Program-made: the position numbers and the translations under genes
The notes under the pieces: generated by a model
What the model saw: the letters and a program-made list of their open reading frames with translations, nothing else
The model's database searches: none
Told to the model about the DNA's origin: nothing
Part shown: in pieces, positions 44,690 to 55,874 of the stretch
Layout: the number at the start of each line of letters is the position of its first letter
Numbering within the stretch: position 1 is the stretch's first letter
Assembly (NCBI GenBank): GCA_028583405.1
Contig: CM053244.1
Span: forward strand, 2,031,607-2,095,606
Origin: Pogonophryne albipinna
Lineage: Eukaryota; Chordata; Actinopteri; Perciformes; Artedidraconidae
Direction: 5' to 3'
Length of the DNA stretch: 64,000 bases

Positions 44690-45150
44690 CTTACCGTTTA
44701 TCGTTAAAGCAGATTATTGTTTAACCCCTATCATGGTTGTTTTGGGTTTTCCTTCTTTTAAAGCAAACTCATATATGATCGGCGCGGAGCAGAGATATCT
44801 GCCACAACACTACTCACTTCTCTTCGCCATTGTTTCTTCTCCTCCTCTCCTTTCTTTCTCCCCCCCCTCTCCAGGGGCCCCTGCCAGTTGATGCAGTTTG
44901 ATCTGGTGCTCAGGGGCCCCTCAGATCTATATCGGCAGAAAACGAGTCGCTCATCTGCACAAGGGCCTGCATCGACCGGCCCCCGGTTATTGATGTTGGC
45001 TTTAATTTAAATCAAATTAATATTCACATAGACGTAACTGTTTGTTTCGGCCGGTGTAACATAATGGATTAAATGTGGCTTGTTTGATTACATATTTATT
45101 GTTGGTTTAATCCATTTTACTTGGAATAACACATTGATTCTTGATTGTGG
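44690..45150. other. Spacer; pyrimidine-rich, no gene recognised
   Basis: It holds a TTCTCC-rich tract (44825-44875) and two AGGGGCCCCT palindromes about 45 bases apart (44873 and 44918). Confidence 0.45.
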
Positions 45151-45290
45151 GGCTCAGTGGTCAGCTACCAATCAGAAGGTCGCTGGTTCGATCCCACTGC
45201 TGTCAGCATGGTGACGTGTCTTTGGCCAGAAACTGAACCCCCGTCCCTGCTTTGCCTCTAAAAAGTGTTTCGTCTGATGTTGAGTATTTA
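45151..45290 (+). mobile_element. tRNA-derived SINE
   Basis: GGGGCTCAGTGGTCAGCTAC (A-box-like) is followed at the expected distance by CGCTGGTTCGATCCCACTGC (B-box GGTTCGATCC), then GTGTCTTTGGCCAGAAACTG, as in teleost tRNA-headed SINEs. The tail is not clear. The boxes would form an internal RNA polymerase III promoter. Confidence 0.8.
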
Positions 45291-45409
45291 AAAAAGAAAA
45301 CTGGTACAATCGATACAACTTCAGGATGAGGACATTTTCTAAAACTTCTAACAAATATTGTTTACTTTACACAACAATCTTTTGGGAAAATGTAACATTC
45401 AGAGGTTTA

Positions 45410-45600
45410 CATATATATATATATTTTTTAACAACTTTATTTTTCAGTTTTTCACAAATACAGTATGTCCAACATTTATGACAAAAAGTTGCAAACCCCC
45501 CGATCCCACCCCCCCTCCCCCTCCCCCTCCAGGTGGTATTCCCCAGTGAATAGAAAAACATACGACAAAAATAAACAAATGGTCATAGAAATACAAGTCA
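45410..45600. repeat. Low-complexity and possible LINE tail
   Basis: A short (AT)n run at 45411-45424 is followed by a C-rich stretch (45499-45533). The AACTTTATTTTTCAGTTTTT segment resembles a poly-adenylated element end read in reverse. Not assigned. Confidence 0.35.
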
Positions 45601-45714
45601 AATTAAAGCTTGAGCTTGAGCGTTGAGCGGGTCTTCGACGCTCCGCAGGCTGTTGTCCGCACGTCGACGTGTGTGTCTAGGTGTCTTGAGGACTCGGCCG
45701 ATGGCAAACGTGGG

Positions 45715-46772
45715 AAGTTTCAGGCCGATCGGACAATGTCTTTGAGTTACAGCAGTAACACAAACATTGTGTTTGATGGCGAGTGATCTGTCGCCATGGC
45801 AACGGAATTTGATGACACCCCATAATACACCTAGATGTGTTGAGGGCTACATCGTTATCAAACCTGTGAAGTGTTGGGCCGTTTGGAGCATGTTAACTGG
45901 AGTTATGAGAAAACCGTGTTTCACGGCGACCATTTTGTTACCATAGCAACGACATTTGACGAAATCTCAAAACGGACACATATATTTCCCGAGGGCTTGG
46001 CCGTTAGCACACATGTGAAATTTGAACACTTTTTTACCATTTACACAGGAGTTATAGCAATATCGTGCTTAACTGTGAGTGATGCATTGCTATGGCAACA
46101 GCTTTTGAGGAAAACTCACTATTGTTATATTGAGGTGTTGAGGGCCGAACCATTAACTGTCATCTGAAATCTGGTGCAGTTTGGACCATTTTCCATTGAC
46201 TTAAGACAACATTGTGTTTTATGGCGAGGGATGCATTGCCATGGAAACGGCATATGATGACATCCCATAATTAGCGTAGAGCTGTTGAGGGCCGGACCAT
46301 TAGCCATCATATGAAGTCTGGTGCCGTTTAGACGATTTTCCATCGAGTTATGACAACACTGTGTTTCATGGCGAGGGATGTGTTGCCATGGAAACGGCAT
46401 ATTATGACATCCCATAATTGGCGTAGAGCTGTTGAGGGCCGGACAATTAGCCATCATATGAAGTCTGGTGCCGTTTAGATGATTTTCCATCGAGTTATGA
46501 CAACACTGTTTCATGGCGAGGGATCTGTCGCCATGGCAACGGCATATGATGACATCCCCTAATTGACATAGAGCTGGTGAGGGCCGGACCATTAACTGTC
46601 ATCTGAAGTCTGGTGCTGTTTGGACGATTTTGCATTGAATTACAACAACATCGTGTTTTTTGGCGAGGGATGCGTTGCCATGGCAACGGCATATGATGAC
46701 ACCCCATAATGGACTTAGAGCTGTTGAGGGCCGGACCATTAGCCATCATATGAAGTCTGGTGCCGTTTGGAC
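45715..46772 (+). repeat. Tandem array, about 7 units of about 147 bp
   Basis: Units share the core GTCGCCATGGCAACGG. The core occurs at about 45794, 45941, 46090, 46239, 46386, 46531 and 46678, so spacings are 147, 149, 149, 147, 145 and 147. Other shared parts are TTGAGGGCCGGACCATTAGC and GAAGTCTGGTGCCGTTT. The downstream units are more alike than the upstream ones. The minus-strand frames across it are by-products of the repeat. Confidence 0.9.
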
Positions 46773-46998
46773 AAGTCCCCTCTCGAGTCCTCTCCCGAGT
46801 CTCTTCTCGAATCCCCTCTCAAGTCCCCTCTCAAGTCCCCTCTCCAAGTCCCTTCTCAAGTCCCCTCTCGAGTCTCTTCTCGAGTCCCCTCTCGAGTCTC
46901 TTCTCGAGTCCCCTCTCAAGTCCTCTCTCAAGTCCATTTTCAAGTCTCCTCTCAAGTTCCCTCTCGAGTCACTTTTCAAGTCCCTTCTCTAATCCCAA
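46773..46998 (+). repeat. 12-bp minisatellite (AAGTCCCCTCTC)n
   Basis: About 19 copies of variants of AAGTCCCCTCTC or GAGTCTCTTCTC follow immediately after the 147-bp array. The unit is a multiple of three, so all frames stay open as Ser-Pro-Leu or similar repeats. Confidence 0.9.
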
Positions 46999-47665
46999 CT
47001 CCATGTCCTGTGTTGTTGGGGGTTCCGCTGAGGGTCCTGCCCACTCCATGTCCTGTTTTGTTGGGGGTTCTGCCGACACCTGCTCCGCCGGGTTTCCTGC
47101 CGACACCATATCCTGTCCTGTTGGGGGTCCCGCCGACACCTGCTCCGCCGGATTTCCTGCCAACACCATGTCCTGTCCTGTTGGGGGTCCGCCGACACCA
47201 TATCCTGTCCTGTTGGGGGTCCCGCCGACACCTGCTCCGCCGGAATTCCTGCCAACACCATGTCCTGTCCTGTTGGAGATCCCCTTGACACCAGCCCTTG
47301 CTCCGTCCGGGGTCCCACTGACACCAGCCCATGTCCCGTCTAGGGTTCCTGTTATGCCATTGGCTCCGCCGGCTACGAACTCTGTCCTGCCGGGTGTCCC
47401 GCCGACACCAGATCCTATTCCACCCGGTCCGTCCTCCCTGACTGTGCCCACCGCGGCCTTAGCCGCTTCTCTGCCTTGCCCCCGGGCCGTCCGCCCGAGA
47501 CCACCTCCTGTTCCTCTGCCTTGCCCCCGGGTCGTCCGCCCGAGACCCCTTCCTGGTCCTCTGCCGTGCCTCCGGGCTGTCAGCCCAAACCCGTCCTCCG
47601 GACCCCCTCCACCCACCCTTTTGGAAGTGTTGGACTTTGTGTTGGACTTTGAATCCGTCCCTTGA
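46999..47665 (+). pseudogene. Proline-rich 3' tail of a Ty3/Gypsy-like polyprotein (fragment)
   Basis: The frame ending at a TGA (47663-47665) reads SCPVGGPADTCSAGFPA-type units and then Pro-rich PLPCPRVVRPRPLPGPLPC, ending TLLEVLDFVLDFESVP. It is immediately followed by a purine tract and an LTR start (47684). This matches the C-terminal, post-integrase tail of fish Gypsy polyproteins as I know them. Protease, RT and integrase are missing: the left side is the minisatellite. A repeat of about 60 bp (CCATGTCCTGTCCTGTTGGG at about 47046, 47106, 47166 and 47259) makes up the first half. Confidence 0.6.
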
Positions 47666-47760
47666 GGGGGGGGGGGGGGGTTCTGTCACAATCCTAGTTT
47701 TCTGTCACATCTTAGTTGTCTGTCTTGTCATGATTTTATGTTGAAATTATGTTCTCCCTA
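47666..47760 (+). mobile_element. Polypurine tract and start of a Gypsy-like 3' LTR
   Basis: A run of 15 G (about 47666-47680) is followed by TTC and then TGTCACAATCCTAG (47684), the LTR start. About 75 bp of LTR follow before the sequence departs. The rest of an LTR of this type is found at about 53455-53742. Confidence 0.68.
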
Positions 47761-48022
47761 GAGGTTTCTCAATACTCTAATTTCCCCTCCTCGACTCCTT
47801 TCCTCGACTCCTATCCTCGATACTTAGTCCCGCCCACAGGAGATGCGAGCGGAGGACTGAGGAGGGGAACCGAGGAGAGAGGAGGGGAAGCAGCAGGAGG
47901 TTAGAGAAATGAGAACTCCTCTCCTCTGAGCAGTCATTTTAAAGAGACGTCCATCAATGATGACAGGACGCACAGCAGCCCTCTGTCTGATGGACAGATG
48001 TGTTCATGACCACTTATACATT
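47761..48022. other. Sequence between LTR start and LINE-D tail, unassigned
   Basis: It contains a CCTCGACTCCT-rich block (47788-47822) and a purine-rich complement (47850-47890). This gives a loose inverted repeat, possibly part of the insert that opened the LTR. No gene. Confidence 0.4.
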
Positions 48023-48596
48023 TAATAATAATAATAATAATAATAATAGATTTAATTTGTTAGCGCTTTTACAGGTGCTCAAAGACGCTTTACAGATATA
48101 GTGAAGGGAAAAGAAAAGGAAGGAACAACAAATAAATATATAGTTAAAGTTAAAGTCAAATAATACAAAAACAATCACACATTAAAAGCCAGATTGAAGA
48201 GGTGAGTTTTTGTGAGTTTTTTGAAGGTGGTGAGGTGATGGGTTGGGTGAGTGAGTTCCAGAGGGAGGGGGCAGCGACGGAGAAGGCTCTGACCCCCCAG
48301 GTCCGGTGATTGGTGCGGGTGGGGATGGATAGGAGGTTGGCTTCTGATGAGCGGAGGCAGCGGGAAGGGGCGTGGTGGTGCAGCAGGTCTGTGAGGTAGG
48401 GGGGGGCCTGATTGTTGAGGGCTTTGTGAGTAATCAGGAGGACTTTGAAGTTGATTCTTTGACGGACGGGGAGCCAGTGGAGGTTCTGGAGGACGGGAGT
48501 GATGTGGTCTCGGGAGCGGGTGTGGGTGAGGAGGCGGGCAGCAGAGTTCTGGATATGTTGGAGTTTATTGAGGAGGTTGGATGGTATGCCGTAGAG

Positions 48597-49961
48597 CAGG
48601 GGTGCCCAACCAGTCGATCGCGATCGACCGGTCGATCGCGAGATGTGTCTAAAAATAGAACAACAATATTCTGTTTTATCGTTTAAGTCCTATAACATAA
48701 TCTTCCCGAGCCAGAATAATGCACTTGAACGCACCAAAGCTTTGTGATTGGCCGGCGTGACCCATGTGTGGGGGCGTGGCTGGTGGGCAGTGGGCACTAT
48801 TTCGCTGACGTTGTCCGTGTCAACCAGGAGTGACAGTCCGCACACACACAAGACCGCAATTATGGCAGAAGCAAAAAAGCCCAAAATATATCATTTTCAC
48901 TCTGAGTGGGAGGATGATTATTTTTCTATCTATTCCAATTCAAAGTCCATCTGTCTCATCTGCAATGCGAGCGTGGCTTTATCGAAGAAGGGTAATTTAG
49001 GAGCGGCATTTCAAAACAGTGCACAAACGCTACGAGACGGAATTCCCTCCTAATTCTGCCCTACGCTCCCAAAAGGGGAGGGGCCTGAAAGGACAGCTAA
49101 ATGCACAGCATTTTCACCAGGCCCAACAACAAGAGCAAGGCTGCTCCAGAGCATCTTAACGTGTCAGTCACGTTCTTGCGAAACACATGAAGTCTTTCAA
49201 AGACGGCGAAGTTGTGAAAGAAGCATTCCTGGAGGCTGCCGACGCGCTTTTGGGGGACAGTAAAAATAACAGTAGCATTTAAACAGGTTTTTGATATAAT
49301 AAAACTCAAGTTAGATACCGTTATTAATCAGCTGTAAGTTTAGTTTGTTTGAACTTATTCATTATAATTATTGTACAAAATGGTATAAGAATGCAAACTT
49401 AAATTGATTATAGTCTATCATCAATTCAGGTTAAGAAACTAGTGTTGCTTGCATTGTATTTTAAAGGCATTTCTTTTTATACTCTACTAAAATGCAACAA
49501 AAAAAGGGTTTGATTCTATTAATTTTGTCTTTTTTATTGCACTTTGGCAGCAGATTCCTGTGTAGCTTCAGATCTGAGTTGCCTAATTTTAATGGCAAAG
49601 AAAGGGTTCAGAGTCTTTTCTTTTTGTCCTGTATCATATGTGGCAGCACTGTTCAATGTTTCTTGAAAACATTACCCACCGTAGTGAGGTGTGAATAAAC
49701 TCCAACTCTGTATCAACAACACTGTTGTGTAACTTCAGTTAAATACTTGTATGTGTGTAGATTAGAAAGAGGTAAGATAAAGGATCTGCAGTATTTTATG
49801 AAGTATTAATCGTACAAAGGTCAGTTTTATACAAGTAGAAGTGTGTATTTACCTGGTAGTAGGCTGTCAGTAATGGCTACGCCTCTATTTGGACTGGTAG
49901 ATCTCGGCAGACTGGCAACTTTAAAAGTAGCTCTCGGTTCAAAAAAGGTTGGGCACCCCTG
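48597..49961 (+). mobile_element. hAT-9: complete non-autonomous hAT with finger exon
   Basis: The termini CAGGGGTGCCCAACC and GGTTGGGCACCCCTG are exact inverted repeats, flanked by the perfect 8-bp repeat CCGTAGAG (48589-48596 and 49962-49969). It is 1365 bp long. The sequence after the left terminus is rich in CGATCG. It carries a 5' coding relic at 48862-49300. Related copies lie at 15685-16306, 40264-41122 and, for the terminus only, 32516. Confidence 0.93.
48862..49300 (+). pseudogene. hAT transposase N-terminus, GTF2IRD2/ZBED-like finger (relic)
   Basis: An ATG at 48862 opens MAEAKKPKIYHFHSEWEDDY, FSIYSNSKSICLICNASVAL, SKKGNLGAAFQNSAQ. The W-x-D-D-Y-F and C-x2-C motifs fit the finger of the hAT transposases related to GTF2IRD2 and SCAND3-like proteins. 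After a shift, HSIFTRPNNKSKAAP and TAKL.KKHSWRLPTRF-like readings continue to about 49260. Only the N-terminus is kept; the catalytic domain is missing. Confidence 0.75.
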
Positions 49962-50100
49962 CCGTAGAGGATGCTATTGCAGTAGTCGAGTCGTGAAGTG
50001 ATGAATGCATGAATCAGGGTTTCAGCAGCAGAGGAGGAGAGTGATGGGCGGAGACAGGCAATGTTTTTGAGGTGGAAAAAGGCGGTCCTGGTGATGTGAT

Positions 50101-51039
50101 TTATGTGGTGGTTGAATTTGAGCTGACTGTCGAAGATGACTCCGAGGTTGCGGATGTGAGGGGGGGAGATAGAGTGTGGCTGTCAATGGTGAAGTTGAAA
50201 TTATGGATGTCTTTGATACGGGATGGGGGGCAGATGATGATGATGTCTGATTTGGCACTGTTCAGTTGGAGATAGTTTGTTTGCATCCATGCTTTTATTT
50301 CTGAGAGACAGTTGGTGAGAGTGGAGTGTGTTGTGGGGGTGATGGTTTTTGTTGAGATATAAAGTTGGATGTCATCGGCGTAGCAGTGAAATTGAAGGTT
50401 GTGGCGACAAATTATTTTGCCAAGGGGGAGCATGTAGAGGATGAAGAGGAGTGGGCCAAGCACCGAACCCTGGGGGACACCTTGGGACAGAGGAGCAGTG
50501 GAGGAGGTGCAGTTATTGATGTTGATAAACTGATGTCTGTCGGTGAGGTAGGATTTCAGCCAGGAGAGTGCAGTGTCGGTGATGTTGAGTGATGATTCGA
50601 GGAGGGACAGCAGGATGGCGTGGTTGATGGTGTCGAATGCTGCGGTGAGGTCGAGGAGGATGAGGATGTTAAGGTTGCCGGAATCAGAGGAGAGGAGGAG
50701 GTCGTTTGTGATTTTCAGAAGAGCTGTTTCTGTGCTGTGTTTTGATCGGAAACCGGATTGAAATGGCTCAAAGAGATCATTGGAGCTGAGGTGGGCTTTA
50801 AGTTGTGAGGCAACGACACGTTCAAGTATTTTTGACAGAAAGGGGAGATTTGAGATGGGCCGGAAGTTGGACATGATGTCAGGTGTGAGTCCAGGTCTTT
50901 TGAGAATGGGTGTGACAGCAGCCAGTTTGAGAGAGGGGGGGAACTGATCCAGATCTGAGGGAGGAGTTAATGATGGTGGCAATGAGTTGGGAGATGGCAG
51001 GGAGGTTCTCTTTAACAAATTTGGAGGGCATTGGGTCAA
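50101..51039 (-). pseudogene. LINE-D reverse transcriptase core
   Basis: A long minus frame reads [103 protein letters not shown] (about 50370) and LQLNSAKSDIIIICP. All the main RT blocks including YADD are present. The frame slips near 50150, and the C-terminal part continues at about 50100-49970 and beyond hAT-9 to about 48230. This copy shows what LINE-C has lost. Confidence 0.88.
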
Positions 51040-51090
51040 GTGTGCAGGTGGAGTTAATTCCAGTCATGAAGTCAGACAGTTGCATGGGGG

Positions 51091-53034
51091 TCACAGGGGA
51101 GAAGTGGGACAGGGGCTGTGAGGTGAAGGGGGGGAGCCAGGAGGGGAGGTGGGGGGTGCTGATGAGGGTGTCAGATTGCTGTAAATGTTGCTGATTTTGG
51201 TTTGGAAAAACGAGAGGAAGGAGTTGCACTGTTCGGTGGTGAAGGATGAGGTGGCGTTGTCACAGGGTTTGAGAAGTTTGCTGATGGTGGAGACCAGACG
51301 CTTGGGGTTGCTGGAGCCAGACTGAATGAGTTGTGAGTAGTAATTAGACCGGGCTGCTTTGAGTGCGTTACTGTACTGCTGGAGATAGTCTTTGTAGATT
51401 TGAAGATGGACTGTTAGTGTGGTTTTCTTGTGTTGGCGTTCAAGTTGACGTTTCCTTGATTTCATTTGGCGGAGTTCGGGGGTATACCAGGGGGCGGAGT
51501 GTATGAAAGAGACATTTTTTGTTTTTGTGGGGGCCAGTTCATTGAGACAGAAGGAGAGGGTGCTGTTATAATAGTCCACAAGTTCAGATGGGTTTTCAGA
51601 AAGTGGGGGGGGGGGGAGACAGACATCTTTCAGGTAATGGAGGCAGTGATTGCTGAAGGTGAGATGGATTTGAGATTTCTGTAGGTTATTGTGCGTTTTT
51701 GCTTTTGGGCGGGGATGGGGATGTTGATGTCCATGATGATGGCCAGGTGATCAGAGATGTGGAGATTGAGGCTGGACAGACGATGGATGGTGACCAGTGG
51801 AGCAGACCAAGTCCAGGATGTGACCACGGCTGTGTGTTGGGAAGTTGATGTGTTGAGAGAAGTTGCAGCAGTGAAGGGTTTCCTTAAATTCAGAGGCATA
51901 TTTGCAGGTCGGGTCGTCAACATGAATGTTAAAATCACCTAAGAGGAGAACAGATGGGGATATGGCAGAAAGCTGAGTGAGAATGTCAGAGAGGTCGGAG
52001 AGAAAGGAGGAGTTTGGCTTCGGGGGACGGTAGATGATGGCTGTGACCAGGGGAGTGGGACCAGAGAGTTTAAAGATCAGGTGTTCAAATGAAGAAACAT
52101 CAGGGATGGGGATTATGGCAGCTTTTATTTCCTTTCTGATAATAGCAGCTATACCACCACCCCGCCCTTGTGGGCGAGGTTTGTCAATGTATGTGAATCC
52201 TGCTGGGGTGATTTGATTTAAAGAAAAATAGTCCAGGGGTTTTTGCCATGTTTCGGTCAGATACAGAAAGTCCAGGTTATTGTCTTTAATGAATTCATTT
52301 AGAATGTGGCTTTTATTGTGGATGGAGCGTGTGTTGAGCAGGGCTGCTCTGAGGTGACGTTGCATTGGGGGGGGTTGTGTGGACCGGGGGAGTGGAAGGA
52401 GATTGGTCAGATTCACGTGTTGTTTGTTGTGACGGCGTAGTGTGGGCGTGTGACAGGACCGAATGGACGGGATGGAGTGTGGAGACGTGGAATGAAATAA
52501 AAACTTACGGCCAGAGCCTCTGTGTGGAGGACGGCGTTTGCGGAGTATTTCATTATCTGCGAGGATGTCCATGCAGTCCGGACGCAGGCGGTTATTAAAG
52601 GAGTGGAGATCTGACAGGGAGTAGAGCGGCGGCATGATCCGGTGAAGTGGCGCTAGCACGGAGCTAGCTAATGCTGCTGACCCGGGCAGCAGAGACCAGG
52701 AGCCGGATGACCGTGGAAGAAGGAGCGGTGTGAGTCCAGATAAAATGAGAATTATAATCCACAGCATATCAGGAGAATAATTCCAGTGGTTTCCAGAGGA
52801 GAATCGTAGGAGGGGCTGACAGCCTGGTGCTGAGTGGGAGCCGGGTGACCAGCCTACTAGCTGGTTAGCTAGCTTGATAGCCACCGGCTGTAGGCGGCAG
52901 GGAGAGACGATGTCAGCGGGGAAGCCGGCTGATCGCAGCGGGATGGGAAGACCCACACGAGCCGCGGAGTTAGGGTGGAGTTGGGGTGGAGACAGAAATG
53001 TTAGCTCAGCAGACTTCAGGGAGCCGAAGAGCAT
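51091..53034 (-). pseudogene. LINE-D endonuclease and linker
   Basis: The minus frame 53034-51751 contains LRAALLNTRSIHNKSHIL, LDFLYLTETWQKPLDYF, GRGGGIAAIIRKEI, AIIYRPPKPNSS, VLLLGDFNIHVDDP and HSRGHILDLVCSTG: the APE-like endonuclease with catalytic Asn (NTRS), Glu (TETW) and Asp (GDFN). After a frameshift near 51790, the SDHLAIIMDINIP block continues. The linker (NVSFIHSAPWYTPELRQMKS, SNPKRLVSTISKLL) follows at 51579-51091. The stretch upstream of 52400 is poorly conserved and may include non-coding 5' sequence. Confidence 0.85.
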
Positions 53035-53290
53035 CTAGGTAGCAGCCTGCTAGGTCCGATAATGCTAGCTAGCTAGCGGGCTAGGGACCGGTGAGCAGGA
53101 AAGAGCCAGCAGGTAGGAGATGACAACACAAAGATCTGTGTCGATTCGATATAGAGATGCTGCTATTTTTGCTGATGACTGACGTTTCAAAAGTAGAGAG
53201 CCAGACAGGAGAGGTTCTGATCTGGACTAAAGAACAATATTTGGGGCGGAGGAGCGGCGAACAAACAACGCCAGCACCCTCGGCGACCCG

Positions 53291-53454
53291 GGAAGTCCCG
53301 CCCACAAGTAAATATTCTAAGAATATTTACTTTTAATTCATTGACAGTGCAATACAGGCTCCAGATGCGGACATATACACACACATATATTTATATAAAT
53401 ATATACAATTTCAGAATCAAACAAGTATGAGAGCACTCTCATAATAACGTAACA
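53291..53454. other. AT-rich spacer between LINE-D and resumed LTR
   Basis: AAGTAAATATTCTAAGAATATTTACTT at 53306-53332 is a palindrome; an AT/ACAC-rich patch follows (53375-53410). It may belong to the insert that opened the LTR. Confidence 0.4.
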
Positions 53455-53742
53455 CAACCAGAGATTGCCTCCCCTGCCCAGCTGTGTCTTATCCTGTGAT
53501 TAACCCTCTTTATATTTAGTCTTGTCTTCCCCTGTGTTCCTTGTCGGTTCATTGTCTTTCCTGTCTCCCTCCATGTTGGTCACGGTCAGTTTTTGTGTTG
53601 TTGCTACCTTGTGCTACCTGTTTGTTTCATGCCATGTTTTGTTCATCAGCTTTTTTAAATAAAGCTCGCTTTTTGTTCCTAGACCTTTTTTGCCTTTTTG
53701 TATTCTGCATTTGGGTCCTACCTTTTTCCACGAATCCTAACA
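53455..53742 (+). mobile_element. 3' part of the Gypsy-like LTR
   Basis: TTGCCTCCCCTGCCCAGCTG and onward, through CTTTATATTTAGTCTTGTCT, an AATAAA at 53658-53663 and the final CGAATCCTAACA (53731-53742), is the R-U5 type end of a fish Gypsy LTR. It ends in CA and abuts LINE-E2, where the element inserted. The start is at 47684. Confidence 0.68.
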
Positions 53743-54105
53743 CTTTTAGAGACTCTAGGAACAACCAACAACCCTGCATTCTTGGAACGCAATGCCCTAG
53801 TTGGACAGTAGGGTATAATGAGTTCTTTAAGGTAAGATGGCGCCTGCCCATTAAGGGCTTTGTAGGCGAGAAGAAGAATTTTAAATTCTATCCTGTGTTC
53901 TATAGGGAGCCAGTGTAAGGCAGCCAGAACAGGAGTAATGTGGTCCCTTTTCCTAACTCTAGTTAGTACACGAGATGCAGCATTTTGAATCAGTTGAAGT
54001 GACTTGACTGACTTCTTGGTACACCCTGATAATAAGGAGTTACAATAATCCAGCCTTGAAGTAACAAATGCATGGACTAGTTTCTCTGCATCGTTTTGAG
54101 GCAAG
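53743..54105 (-). pseudogene. LINE-E2: RT C-terminal fragment
   Basis: The minus frame gives [60 protein letters not shown] and ALRSKNAGLLVVPRVSK, then stops at the LTR boundary at 53742/53743. It continues in content with LINE-E1 at 34527 (ALRSKNAGLLVV and onward), which shows where the LTR element inserted. It is 5'-truncated near 54105. Confidence 0.85.
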
Positions 54106-55575
54106 ATATGCCTGATTACTGCCTCTCACTCTGTACTTGTATTTGATTAATTGTAAACTCTATGAATAATATAAACTGACATGAAAACCCTGTGTCCGTT
54201 ATTTCAAATGTTTTAGTTTCAGTTTATGTTCTTCTTAAAAATGACCATACTCCTAAAGTGTGTGTTTTATAATGGGCCTGGAGGCTAGTTTGGATCATCA
54301 GGGGCCACAGTTCATTCCTGCCCAGGAAATCAGACAGTAAACTCCGGTTGGCTGAGCGTGTGAGCGGGAACAGGCGCTGGCTGCGGGGCCCTGCTGGCCC
54401 TCAGAGTGTGTGTCTGTCTCAGAGTGTGTCTGTCACCAAACTGTGGTCCGTCAGCCAGTAGCCCATAATCACCTCCTCCAGCTCTCTGCCTCTCTTTATG
54501 GCCTTCATTAGGATCAGCACTCTCCTCCTCCCTCTCTTCCTCAAGTGTCATTTCAGCCACTTTTCATTGTAATGCTTCACTTCAGTTGACTTGATCAAAG
54601 CGCTCTTTAAAGGGAAGTGTCACTTTCAGTGCACCTGCCATATGAACAAATAGTGGTGTTCTAAACATCCTGTGTACTGCCGTCTGGATGTTTATTCTCC
54701 ATCTTTGGAAGCAGCATGTGTGAAAAAATAATGTGAGCCAACACCCCCCCGCCCTCTCTTACACTGACACATTTAGATGCTTGATAACACGACCCATGGT
54801 TATTTACAAGATTGTGTTGAATAGCAGTGTGAATCACTGCTTCTGTTGGAGATTAAAACACACACTTTAAACTCCAACTCCAACTTTCTACCAAAGTAAT
54901 AAACAATATAAATATTTATTTGTATGACTGTTTAAGAGAGTAATTATATTATGGTATAAAGCACACCAAAAAAAGTGAAAAAAGAATGGGAGAATAAAGA
55001 AAATGTTTATGTAAACTAAGTGAAACTACTGTAAGAAGAAATGTCAGGAAACAGGTGTGTGCTATCCCCGATGGAACCTGACTCCTACTTTCTAACAGGA
55101 ACACACATCTTACCTTTCATGTTCCTCTATGTGTTAAAGCAGTCAGAGGCTATTTCATTTATTCACCATACATGGCTCTATTGCAGCTTAGGCTTCTGCG
55201 TTTCCATGGCAATCACAAACCCTGGAGGCCTCCTTGAGCGCTGCAGTATCGATCAGCTGATATTACATGTAAACCTCTGAGGCCCGGCCCTAATTCACAG
55301 GTCATTGTTGGAGTGAGTGAAAGAGTAAGAAAACCAATGTCGGATGCACTGGAGGAGAGCAGTAAAAAAGATATGAGTGTGGGTAGGCCGGGGAGGGGCT
55401 GTCAGGGGGGAATCAGAGAAAACGAGAAGAAGATGAAGAGAATAAAGGAGAGCTGAAAATTCAGTGCTTTTATTCAGCTGCTCTGCCTTCATGTCTGGGT
55501 AAGCAATCTGCTGCTGCTGCCCTCCACATCCATCATTGTTATGGCCAGAGAGTAGAATGTCCGACTCAGGGCTGC
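54106..55575. other. Intergenic, no gene recognised
   Basis: Spacer; a CA/GT-rich and CTCC-rich patch at 54400-54545. No domain was recognised in any frame. Confidence 0.45.
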
Positions 55576-55576
55576 C

Positions 55577-55726
<150 letters not shown>

Positions 55727-55874
55727 CTGCCTGAGTATCTGTGCCCATCAATGTGTGTGTAAGCACGTCTGCTCACACACACTCCCTAAGGAAAGAGCTG
55801 AGGCTGTATATCTTCGGTGCGTACAGGTAGCAGCAGTCCTCACACACTCCTGTAGTATTATTGCTGCTCTTAAT

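Larger units (their letters stand above)
48023..53290 (-). mobile_element. LINE-D: nearly full-length L2-type LINE, split by hAT-9
   Basis: It is a minus-strand copy of the LINE-C family. The 3' end is at a TAA repeat (48023-48048) with TAGCGCTTTTACAGG. Then, in reverse order, come the RT C-terminus (about 48070-48588, 49970-50150), RT core (50101-51039), linker (51091-51579), endonuclease (about 51700-52350), a basic region and the presumed 5' UTR to about 53290. hAT-9 interrupts the RT C-terminus at 48597-49961. Frameshifts occur near 51750-51800, 51100 and 50150. It sits inside the Gypsy-like LTR, so it is younger than that LTR. Confidence 0.85.

Noticed and set aside
46125..46749. Minus-strand frames rich in His, Met and Asn as a repetitive protein
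   Set aside because: They repeat with the 147-bp array and have stops and shifts between units. The protein pattern is a by-product.
46760..47665. Frame of 301 codons as a single new proline/serine-rich protein
   Set aside because: The first 75 codons are the 12-bp minisatellite. Only the part after about 46999 looks like a Gypsy 3' tail.
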